Source: Taeniopygia guttata (taxonomy: Eukaryota > Chordata > Aves > Passeriformes > Estrildidae). From it: a DNA stretch of 64,000 nt. The stretch is from the NCBI RefSeq assembly GCF_048771995.1, contig NC_133026.1:93647501-93711500 (forward strand). The letters run 5' to 3'. Below are positions 35,101-46,800 of this stretch, piece by piece. A program made the translations under genes and the position numbers. Numbering within the stretch: the first letter of the stretch is position 1; each line of letters begins with the position of its first letter. The notes beneath the pieces are model-generated. The model worked only from the letters and a program-made list of their open reading frames with translations. It had not been told where the DNA came from and made no database searches.

Positions 35101-37619
35101 TCCTCACTCCCCTCCTCTCACTTGCCACCAGCAGCTGAGCCAAGGAGATACCTGCCAGACAAGCCAAGCCGGGGGAAGGAAGCCTCCAAGGCAGTGAACA
35201 ACTCCCCGTGGTGCAACCAGAATCCCCAGGAAATAGTTCCAGGTGGGGAATCCTGTGGAGACAGCCCCACATACTGAGAATGACACACCGTGTGTTATGT
35301 GTCTGCTGCCATCAGAATTACATTGATGGCAAGGTGCCCCTGTCAGGGACAGAGCTCTCTTTCAACCCTACAGAATGAGTGCTTAGATTTTCCATTTTAA
35401 AGCCAGCTACAGATGCTCGCTCTTGCACACCAAAATGCTTGTATCTAACTTTCAGATGGCTAAATTTTACCCACAACTACCCCTAGCTTTCAGCACTTTC
35501 CTTTCTTTTCTGACTTGTCTCCTTCTGTTGCAGCTATGAAATTTCCCAAACATTAAAATGTCCTGCAGGAAGAACAGGTCTGAGATCTTAGCTCCCCTTA
35601 TGGTTATTTGGTTACCTCCCTCTCTTGCCATGAAGCTGCATTCCTCAAAACAGATCATCTTATGACAGAGGATCTGCAATGGAGTGGAAATGTCATTTTT
35701 GCAGGTTACTGCCTCCCAGGTGTCTCCTGTTGAGGAGAAACTGGAAGTGGAGGAAATGGGGCACCCCATTACACTTTGCTTTGGTTCCTGTAACAGTAGA
35801 AGGAGAATTGAAGTCGTTCAAGTCATTATCAGAAAATCCAGGCCTCAGTGGCTTAACTGCAGAATGTTTGTCACTAGGTCAGCCAAGAGGGGCTACTGCC
35901 AGAAGAAAACACTCCAAACTGCCTTATCAGTTTGTTTTCCAGCAGCCTCTCACACCATTCCAGTGGCACCTTATCCAGCAGTGCCAGGTACCCTCTCAAC
36001 CCCAGGGACACCAGTGCCATGGTGTATGACTAAGCCATCTCTGTTCCCATCCAGATCTTCTTGCCTGTGAGCAAACAAGCACTTAAGGAAACTTTGTACA
36101 GTGTGTGTCCCCAGAGCAATGCAAACCACAGAGCAAATGGAAATTGCTCCTATCCAAACACTCTTCCACACCTGGCATTTCATTACACTGCAGAAATGTA
36201 GCTCCAGAGGCACGGATAGCACTTCCCTTCCATCCAGAAGCACTTTGCACCCTCTGCCTAATGTCTTACAGCAGTAGCAGCTGTCTGGGGGTAGAGAGGA
36301 CATGCCCATTTGTTTAGCTACAATTAACATTCATCTGCTGTAATGATTCATCGGGTGATAAAGCAGTGATGAAATGTAACTTTCAGGCTCATCAGAATGC
36401 ATCACCTTCTATGTGGCAAGTCAGAAATTCCTGCCACAAGAGAATCCGAGACTGGTGGCGTTTTCCATCCCTAGAGGCACATTCCTCCTCTTCCCAAATG
36501 CAAAAGCCTGGAAATGCCATTGCTGTGCTGACAGAAGGATTCATGCAGCATCTCTGTTTTCACTGCAGCTGAATTCACTCCTGCTGTAGGTTCAGCCTGT
36601 GTGGAATATTATGAACATCTCCACATGTACATTACACCCCAACTCATTGGCTGCTATTTGCTCTGGAGACTAAACATTCGATCTGCCAGCAATCACATTA
36701 TCGTGCCAGCCAAAATGCAAACCTGAACCATATGGGCAGAAGAGGGACCCATTGCTTCCACACTGCTGTCTCTATTCTTATCCCTCCAGTTCCCTGATGT
36801 TGAAACAGACCATCTATTTCCTCTGAATATTATGAAGAAGAGTGAGAAAGTAACTAGTTGAGAAAATTACTTTGTTTATTAAAAAATAAAAATACTTTCT
36901 CTATGAAAAATGTTTACCTACTGTTTACTCACCAAACATAAGGTTTTGTGCACAGGCACAAAAAATGCAATGAAATAAATACAAGACATTTAGAAATCTG
37001 TGCTGTGGATTTTGCCAAAAATGGAGCAGCAGAAGCTCACCCTGCCTGAGGGAATGACTGACTGGCTGAGGATGCATCCTGTAGCTGAGTTTAGGGCAAG
37101 TAACAGGGCACACAAAGGGAAAGGTAAAATATCTGTCACAGAGGAGAAAATGCAGTTTCATTAAGCTTGAGCTCATATCACTTTAAATTCGCAGCTGGAC
37201 TTTCAAAGTCAGCCTCTGCAGCTCCTGGTGCACTTCTGCACGCGCTGCTTGAAATCCCGAGGTGCAGAAGGTAGCACAGAGCCCAGCCCTGGCTTCTGTC
37301 GTGTCCTGTTTATTTCCATAAGTAGTGTTCATAGGTAGCTGGAATAAGTACTGTGCCCTGGCACGCTGGGCCATGCTTTGCTGTAGCACAGGGCATACCA
37401 GCTGCTAGGGAAATACTGGGGAAAATGGCGACCTGCTGCCAAATGAGATGGGGCCCATTTAACAAAGAACACTGAAAAGGCCAAGGTAATCATTGCCTTC
37501 TTCACATCAGGTTGCTTTTTGTTTGTTTGGTTTTTTTTTTTTTTACCTTGGAAGGTCTGGAACAAGGAAGTTTAGTATAGCTTAGGAACTACTTGGTGTA
37601 GTTTAGGGAACATTTAAAG
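30851..37619. other. Intergenic, no gene recognised
   Basis: It holds a CA microsatellite (32,107-32,153) and T-rich tracts near 33,482 and 33,630. The blocks at 32,450-32,850 and 34,030-34,400 are less AT-rich and could be regulatory, but nothing specific supports that. Overlapping open frames at about 35,680-36,070 match no known protein. Confidence 0.4.
32107..32153 (+). repeat. (CA)n microsatellite
   Basis: About 23 CA units with one GCGC interruption at 32,141-32,144. Confidence 0.95.
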
Positions 37620-39096
37620 AAACTGGTCAGACACAACTCCATTGGTCCTTATAGGATGCACTAAAGAGTTGTTGGATGTCTTTGCGAGGCTGCTCTTAAT
37701 TATCTCAGAAAAGTTGTGATCAAGGGGGGTGTTCCTGAGCACTGGAAGGGAGAAAACATCACTCCTGTCTTCAAGAAGGACAAGCAGAATCCAAGCAGCT
37801 ACAAGCCTTACCTTGATCCCTGGAAAGGTGATGCAGCAGCTCATCCTGAAAACTGCTTCCAGACACTTGAAAGATAGGTGATCAGCAGCAGTCAGCACAG
37901 ATTTATCAAAGGGAAATTGTGTCTGACCAACCTGATGGCCTTCCATGATGAGATGGAAAGCTTGTTGGATGAGGGGACAGCCATGGATGTGGTTTATCTT
38001 AGTAAGACTTTTGACATTGTCTCTTTTCAACATCTTCACAGACAACCTGGTGACGTATGGGTTAAATATATGAGACAGGGAGGTGATTTGAAAGCTGGCT
38101 GAAGCTCTAGGCTCAAAAGAGATGTGATCAGCAGCTTGAAGTCAGTCACTAGTTGCTAGCCAACTCCAGTGCTAATATTGGGACCAGCATCTTGTAACCC
38201 TCTCACTGATGACTCTGAGAACACATTCAGCAAATTCACAGGTGGCACATAACTGGGAGATCTGGTTGGCAGGCTGGATGGTTGTGCTGCTGTTCAGGGC
38301 AGGCCTACAGCAACCCTTGACAGGATGTAGAAATGAGCCAATGGGAAACCCATGAAGCTCAGCCAGGGGAAGAACAAAATCATCTCATGCACTAGTACAC
38401 CTTGGGGACTGACCATCTAAGAAAGCAGCCTGGCAGAAAAGAGCCATGGGACCGTGGTGAACAAATTGACCATGAGCCAGCAATGCAGCCTTGCAGCAGA
38501 GAAGGCCAGCAGCATCTTTGGATGCATCAAGAAGAGCTCAGCCAGCAAGTTCTACTTCCCCTCTACTGAGTGCTAGTGAGAAGACATCATCTGGAGCTCT
38601 ATGTCCAGTCCTGGCCTCCCCAGTCCAAGAGACACAAGGACATATGGGAGTTTAAGTACAGTGAAGGGTCACTAAGGTAAATTAAGGGCTCAAAGCATTT
38701 GGCACATGAATAGAGGCTAAGACAGGTGGTCCTTTTCAGCCCAGAGAACAAGAGGCTCAGGGGGAGTCTTATCAATGTGTACAAATGTTCAGTACTGGAA
38801 TTAAAGTAGAAAGAGCTAGGTTCTTCTCAGTGGTGTCCAGTGATTGGATAAAAGGCAATGGGACAAACTGAAATATTTATTAGGAAATTCCACCTAAATA
38901 TAAGAAAAATCTATTTTTTTCCTGTGACAACAATCAAACACTGGCACTGGTTGCCAAGAGAAGTTGTCAAGTCTGCATCCTTGGATATATTCGAAACTCA
39001 AGTGGACATGACCCTGAGTAGCTGACCCCGACTGTGCGAGGTCTTAGAATATTTGATCTCCAGAAATTATTTCCAACCTAAGCTGTTCTGTGATCT
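37620..39096 (+). mobile_element. CR1 retrotransposon, 5'-truncated and inactive
   Basis: About 1.5 kb resembles the 3' half of a CR1 element in plus orientation. It begins within the reverse-transcriptase ORF (GGATGCACTAAAGAG; CACTCCTGTCTTCAAGAAGG; CCCTGGAAAGGTGATGCAGC). A surviving fragment at about 37,878-38,102 reads SQHRFIKGKLCLTNLMAFHD and MDVVYLSKTFD, which is the region around reverse-transcriptase domain A, with the residues at the usual catalytic Asp disturbed. The 3' UTR follows (GGTTCTTCTCAGTGG; GGCACTGGTTGCC; ATCCTTGGATATATTCGAAA) and the copy ends near TTCTGTGATCT. Many stops and deletions show it is an old, non-functional copy. Confidence 0.85.
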
Positions 39097-39099
39097 TCT

Positions 39100-42000
39100 C
39101 AACTTGCAGCTTTTCAGGAGCACAGAAAATACAAATCTACAAGATACATGATTGATCCAGGCCAGCATCTGGTAGTGACTCTTAGCAGATTCTCCAAAAG
39201 CTTAATATTCATCATAAATGCAGAACTGAGGACATCACTGGTAATATCCAGGCTTTTAGGTCTTCACAAATCTTCAGAGAAAGTCAAACCTTAAAACCCG
39301 ACAAGTATCTGGGCCTTTGAGTGTGGCCAGTACTTCGTCATGGATTGCTAGTGTACATTGACTTCCTTAAGCTTTGAATCAGGGAGTCTCTTAATGATCA
39401 TTTCCTCGGGGATGGGGTGGGAGGGGGAACACTGGAGGAGAGGTGCAATCTTTCTGTTTAAAACAGGTAAAAATCAATGCCAATCATGTAATACAGATCT
39501 ATGCAAGCACAGAGAGACAAGTTCTTTCTCTGAACACAGAACTTAAATTATTTGTTGCAGTATTATAAAAACAAGTGAGACATATCTCAGACTCAGGAGA
39601 TATCCTTGAAACCAGGCAAAATTAATTTTTTCTTCTATATTCACTGCCAGATATTGCACAGTTACATGGCTATATGCAGATGGAAGACAATGTGCACCTT
39701 GTCTTGCTAGTAGTAGATTCCACACTGGCTTTAAAGGAATAAATCATTAATTTAAATAATGGATTTTCTGTTTACAAAACAAGCATTTAAAAATATTTCA
39801 CTCCCAGCTCACCAGAAAGAAAGGCCTTTTAATATATATTGGTGAATCTGATAAATGCTTCTATACACAAATAGGCATGATTTTAGTCAGTTGGATTTTA
39901 TTTGCTTGTTTTTTATTTAAATCAGTAGTAGTTTTTTCTATGGTGCATTTTAGACAAATATATAAGATTTTAAGAGAAATTAAAAGACAAACAACACTTC
40001 TCCCTCTTTTTTCTACATGTAATGATGTATTTTGAAGCTCTGGTGAGCAGGAAATGGGATTCCAGCTGGTGCCAGCTGCCACCAAGGTTCTGTACAGAAA
40101 TGCTGTTCAGCACCTGCAGAGCCTTAATCCTAACTCAAGAGACCCCAGAATTATTATTATTATTGTTATTATTTATTATTATTAGTCTCCTTACTGCTGG
40201 CCCCAAAATTTTTCAACATTATTTACAGCATGTATTTCTCCCTGATGGGAAAAAAGTAACCTTTTGTGGTTGGGATGTCACAAAATGTCCAGGACTTGGG
40301 ACTGGTGGAACACTGACATAAGTCCAGACTTTTAAAAGTGACTAAGCGATACTAAGAATAATGTAGCAATGAGGGCCAAGATGGATGTTGTCCCAGAGGT
40401 AGGCTGATGCAACAATATTAAATCCCAGAACAAATCCAGAGCTGAGGACTTCTGAAGATGAGCTATGGGTATGGACTGATAAAATGACGGTCAATTTGCA
40501 AAGCAGTTTTCTAGAAACAGCCAAACAGATTCATGTGGCTTTGAATTCAAATCAGCCTAAAAGCCTGAGGGACAGGTTAAGAACAAGATTTGATCAGATA
40601 TCCTTTCTCATGAAAAAAATTAAAGAAGCTCAAATCTGAGGTCCATGGCTTGGATCTTTCTATTATTTTAATTAAAACTAATCGGTTTGCAACCTCCTAC
40701 ATGCTTATTTCATTGCCAGGATCTGACTGGGAGCATTAGACTAAGTGAATCAGACTGCTTGGTGATTATCCAGCTGGAATATTGTATTTCTCTCTTGTTG
40801 CCATCTCTGTAGTTTAGTGGTCTTAAGACGATGCATGTGGTCCCTCTTAGGATCCACAGAAAGGACATTTTTAGAATGAGGCAGTTGGAGGTAGGGGTGA
40901 GAGAAGATACTCTTGAAATCCTATTTCTCTGCAGCAGTGGTCCAAAAGAGTTCATAAAGCAAGTAATCACTCCTCTAGCTAAACAAATTTCTAGCATTTG
41001 ATTGATGCTCAGATTCACAGAGCTGAGAAAGACAAGTAAACAAGTCAATTCCCTGACTCATCATATGATGTCTCTGAGTATCACATAAAATGCTAATGAT
41101 TAAGTTAATTTAGTAAATATAATCAAGAAGTCCATCTTTATCTATTACTAACAATTCTATTATTTATTAGCTTTTTACTTTTCACAGTTGTGAGACATTG
41201 CCCTTAGTTGTTTTTAAAAAAATGTTAACTAGAACAAGGGTTAAGAAAAGGCAAAGCAAAGGACCACCCATGATAAAAGGCTTTGAAGATTTCATCCAGA
41301 TGAATTCTAGCAACTAAGAAAACTTCTGACAGTTTCTAATTTAGACAGTCATTTGTGAGAAATTAAAAAACACCTGGCGAACAAAGTTAACGGCTGAATG
41401 ACTGTTCAGAAGGAAAAAAAAGAAACATAACAAAACTTGCAAAAGAAAGCAACCCACAAAAATTTGCTTACCCCAGATTTTGCCTCTGTTTCAATTTCGT
41501 TGTCCAAAAGGAAGGAGAGCAGCACTTACTTTCAGGCCAGATAAACAGCACCCTAAGAGCCCTCTGCTGTGATTGAGATATTCCCACTCGCTTTCCACTA
41601 CATGCTTAAACACTGTTTCAGCAAATATTCCAGACAATTGCATAACTCTTAGACTGTTAAAAAAAAAACAAACCAAAACAAACAAAAAAAAAACCAACCC
41701 CAAAAACCTAAGGGCTTTGTGAGCACAGTCAAAATAAATTAACTTACCAATTATTCAATTAATATCATATTACTTTAATTAATTAGCATTCTTCTGTGGG
41801 AAGGAGAGACAGCCTCCCTGATTAAAAGCCTTTATACTGCACAGAAAATGTATAGGCATGTCACTGCTCACAATCCTCTTGAATCTTGGACCTAATAAAA
41901 TTCCTTCATTGTTTTTTAGCCCTTTGAATTAGGCTAGGAATATCCACTCATGGACATTTGTGGCAACACAGAGATATCTGAATGACATCTGAAAATCTCA

Positions 42001-43770
42001 GATTGCTGGAGAATACGGACCCCGTCTGTCTGAGGGATCATTTAGGTGGAAGTAGCTAGATAAAAAGAATGTTGCTGACCATTTATAAATGTGGGAGATG
42101 AATTTACACAGAGTTCACATCAACTTTATTGTTTGGATTTTTCCTTTCTCAATAGACAGATTCAAATGTAAGTATTGCTTGACTTGAAACAGGAAACTCA
42201 GTAAACACATCCCTAAAATTTTCATTCTTAATGTATCAGTAACATTTCAGTTCATTACAGTGTTATTAGTCAGTCTTCATAAAAGAGCTATGCATCTTTA
42301 TTAAAAATGGAAGTTCACATCATTTTATGTTCCCATAAAAATGGGTGGTGGTAGCTTTGATTAATTTCTTCACGTACAATGAACTTTACAGCAAATTGGA
42401 CAGTGTAATTCAATTCCTATTTCTGTGGATTTTTTTTTTTTTTTTGTTGGTGGAAAATTGATATAATTCATATGTAATCGTATTGCCTTTGCAAGAGATA
42501 TTTAAGAAATAATATCCTGAGGTAATGATTGCATGGCTTAATTATTAATACCATACTTTCAGGCACGACAGTGTGCACTCCTTTTATCAAGCTTGGCTTC
42601 TATCAAAAAAATATTTCCCCTAACTATAGTTTGTTACTTGCTGTAAGGTGTTTCTGAATTTTACACATATACACATGTAGGTGTCCATGGAGTCAGAGTA
42701 CCTGATATTGGTGGGCTTCTCTTCAAAGGAAGTTTCAATTTTGGAAAGGATGGATCACTAAAAGATAAAAAGAAGGCCAACTCAGTAGCAGAGCAGAATT
42801 ATATGCACAGATTTCAAATAATATGGGAAGGCAAATTTGAAACTGTGTTTGTTGGAAATGGTGACTTTCTGGGTGAGGATAATTACTGAATCTCTAAGGA
42901 AGTTTAACTAGCCACAAATGGACCATGTTAGGAAATCCAAGGGGACAGTCCAGCATCACCAGGAGGTATAGAAGATCCAGTGTTCTCTTCTGTTATATGA
43001 AGGACTGGTCAGGTCTTTCTAATAATCAGATTATCCAAGTGTGCTGGGTAATCTTTAGAGATGTAGGGAGCTGACTATTTCTCTATTTACAGTTCTGCCT
43101 TGAGGGATGGAAGAAAACCCTTCATCTACTCAGAGACAATATAATATATCATTATTTCTCTGTTGTTTTATGTTTAAGCCTCTGTTGGCATTGAAAATTG
43201 CATTCCTTTTATGTTTCTTTAATCACTTCATGAGACCAATGCACTGAAATGAGGGAATGTTTAAACTGTACCAGCCACACGTGCAATGTCTGCTCAAAGG
43301 TGATGTTTGTAAGGGATGCTTTGCTATTATCCTGCTTTGTCTTCATTCTAAGGCAAACCCCTCCAGACAAGCCTCCCTTGGAAAACTATGGACCATAGCT
43401 ACTATTTTTTACTGAAGAGAAAGGCCTTCCCAGCATGTTTTGATGGTGTTAACCACCACAGCTGGACCCATTCTGCACTTAGACCACAGAAAAATCCAAT
43501 GAACACATTTAATGAAGCTCAAATCAAAGAAAGAAGCACCTATACAGAGTACCAGCAAACATACTTCATGAAATGAGTTAATGTGACAACCTCTGACTGC
43601 ACAGACCCTTTTTTAATGGATATGATTTCAGGACATTTCCCTTACTTGTCTTTTCATCATCCAATAAAACATTTGGGTGAAGAGGCAGTCCCACAATGTT
43701 CTGTGTATTGGTGGTGAACCTACAGAAAGAACAAAAATGTGAGGAAACTCTGTCTTACCCAGACTGAAAA
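39100..43770. other. Intergenic, no gene recognised
   Basis: AT-rich non-coding sequence with an ATT repeat (40,149-40,184), an A/C-rich tract (41,658-41,703) and a T run (42,430-42,444). Confidence 0.45.
40149..40184 (+). repeat. (ATT)n microsatellite
   Basis: About ten ATT units with two one-to-two-base interruptions. Confidence 0.9.
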
Positions 43771-43812
43771 TGCAATTTTCAGTTGCAATTGCAAAATTGC
43801 AAAATTGCAAAA
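43770..43812 (+). repeat. GCAAAATT tandem and inverted motif
   Basis: About three direct GCAAAATT units (from 43,791) follow GCAATTTTC and the palindrome TTGCAATTGCAA, so both direct and inverted copies of the same eight bases lie within about 45 bases. Confidence 0.75.
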
Positions 43813-43814
43813 AC

Positions 43815-46800
43815 CAATTAGAAAGTAAGATGTTGCTTGGAGGACAAATATTTTCAGTTCTGTGTGTGTCAGAAGTCTAATCCTTGGGACTCCTGATTTC
43901 TAAGTAATCTTACAGGGTGGGTTTAGGCAGAATAGCTCACAGTGGAAGGGTTGTTTCCAGCCTTCATCCCCCTAGGAGTGACATGCTGGCTAACCACACT
44001 CAGATAAACAAGGTAGGAGGGAATGAGAATTTTTATGCCCTGGACCTCCCAGCAGGCCAGTCCTGTATGAGTAACTTTAATTTCAAATGTTGGACATTTG
44101 TGGAGCCTCTTCTCAGCAGCAATGCTCTGCGTTTCTAAATAGCGCAGAGATTAATGCAGATGCAAAGAGATCTTCCATCAGTCCCTTTGTTTCACCTGGT
44201 CTTCAGCTCACAGTTATTAAGGAGCTTATTGAGCTAACTAGAAAACACTTATTAATAAATTATACAATTCAAAGAGATGCATTTATCATATTCATAGTAG
44301 TTTATCTTATATATTTATTTTATATTCTACCTGATTGCGTTTTGAATTTATATAAGTTTCTGTGTTCAGATATAAGAAGTAGAAAACTATAAAATTGTGA
44401 CTATGCTAGAACTAAGAAATAAAGAAATATATATGCTCGCCTTCAAAGTATCACTTTGGTACATTTTACTGTTACATTTTGTTCTTCTGAGAAAGACTGT
44501 AAGTACCAAAATGCCAGGCAATGTCCAGAATATCATATTTAAAGAAAACACAACAAACACAACCATTTCTCTTGTGTATACTGGAACTTGGCAATTTGAG
44601 GAAATCTTTTATTATTTCAAGATACCAGTTCTCAATTTCAGTTCAAAAGTTTTTTTTGTTTGTTTGGTTTTTTTTGCTGGCATAATATTCAAAATATTTA
44701 AAGTAATATATTCAAAGTCTTTATTGTCCATATGAGATCCTAAACAGCTCACTTGCTCTTCCTAGAGACTTCCTGATGCTTTTAAAGCAAAAATCTTTCA
44801 GCCTGAATCTGGGGACATCTGGGGCTTGTGAACTACTTCCAAAGAGACTTCAGGAGGTATGGAAGAAAAACAAACCAGTTGGAGAGAGACTTAAATTCAC
44901 TCTACAGCTCCCAAACCTCTACTGAGTATTTGAAGGAGGTTGAAACCCAAATCTAGTTCAGGTGTTTAAGTGTAATTAAGTCCTCCTTTTTTCTTTGCCT
45001 ACATCAGTGTAAGCTAAAAACAGTTCTCTTTAAGCCACTTGGTGTTGTCACTTTGTGGTGCAACATTTTAGTTGCAGCATCACACACCTGCTAACAAATC
45101 ACAGATAAGGCTCCTCACACCAGATAAGACTATTAGTCTGCAGCTGAATATTGGCCAATGCTTGTTGTGTTAGGAGAAAATTGCTGTTTGTTCAATGCTG
45201 CACAGGGGAAGACATTCCTTCCAGTTACCTGGGGTAATCCTCTTATGTCAGAAGCAGAATAAATGATTAATTTTTTGGTAACTGTTCTTCATATGTCTTT
45301 ACTCTTTCACTCATTATGGCCCTGAATCAGCAAGGTACTTAAGCACACAAACAGCCCACACTGCTGCTGGGGCTCCTAATGTTATGCATGTGTGAAGTCT
45401 TTCAAGAATCAGTTTCTGAGTTGCTTTTAAATGCAGTTATAAAGGTGTTAGTGGAAATGCCCATACAGCAGCTCAGTGTCACTATTACAATGTGAGCCAC
45501 ACAAACACAGTGTAATGAAAGCACATGCCAACTCTTTTCTTGATGTGTGCTATATTGTAATCAACCAAGATCTGACAAAACAAGGTTGTACTGACCATTT
45601 TGCCTGTGGGTGATGCATCTCAACAAATTAGATCATTTGAGTTCCCTGAGATCATTCCACTAATGACAGTGATGGTAAAAGCCTGCATACTTAAAATAAC
45701 AAAACTGCTTTTATGGTCACAGCAGAGCTCTGATCCTGAATTTGGTACATGACTATAACCAAATCAACTGGCAAAAACATAATTACACCAGATCAGGAGA
45801 AGCTAAGTTCAGAGGACTGTTTAGGCAGCAAGTGTCTCTCTTGTGAGAACTATACAAGGGAGACCTCTTTAAAACACGGCGCCCTAAGCCAGCTGCCTAA
45901 TAAGACAAAAGGCAAATAAATATGATTCACATCGAAAGAGAACAGAGACAGATGAACTGGGAAAACCAGGTAAAGCATAAGAAGAAATCTTTAACTTGTA
46001 CACAATGGACTGCTTCTCTTTGCTAGGAGGCAAAAAATGAGCATCTGTGGGAACTTCTTTGTTATTAGCACTGTTTCAGAAGCTGTTTTCAGAGTCCAGC
46101 TGTAAATTGGATATAAGCACTTGCCAAATGCAAGGGGAGTGGTTTCCACTTTGGTCTTTGTGTTTATTGTTTCTGCACTGGCAACAGAATTGAATTCATA
46201 GCAGCAGCAAAACAAAGACAGCTCTGAGTTATACTGTAATTCACTGCTGGAGATTTATGAATATTATTTTCCCGTAAAACCCAGCATTTTTCGCTTTACT
46301 ACTTGTAACCTGTAAGTGGCATAAAACTGTGTACCTAACAGGATTTCCTATTGCAGTGAGAGCCAAACACCAGTGTAAGAACTGCACTACATGCACATGT
46401 GGTTATAGACTATGCATAAATTGTGCCTTTATGTTTAACTTGTCTAATCAGCTCACCATATCAAAACTTAATAAGTAGCTGCTTCTCATTTAAAGGTCTA
46501 GTAAAACTTCAATTACTATGGCTGTAGGATGCCTTGTTTCGAAAAGAGCATTAAATAGTTTTATAGATATGGTTAGAAGATCTTGTGTAGTTGTTTTTAT
46601 GAAAGTGAATGAGTTCATTAATAATAGGAGTCAGAGACAGAAATACAAGTTGGGAGTGGGTGAAGTATCCTGCTTTTGCATCCCTTCCTCACAGGTTATC
46701 CTTGAAGAGTAAGTCACTTCTGTCTCCATACTGATGACCAGGCATGGCTAGACCCCAGTAACACACCACACCCAGAGGTGATGCTTTGTAAGCCACCCTT

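Noticed and set aside
35679..36070. Two overlapping plus-strand frames of 116 and 128 codons
   Set aside because: The two frames cannot both be real; no recognised motif or family in either.
37614..38045. Minus-strand open frame of 143 codons
   Set aside because: Antisense to the CR1 copy.
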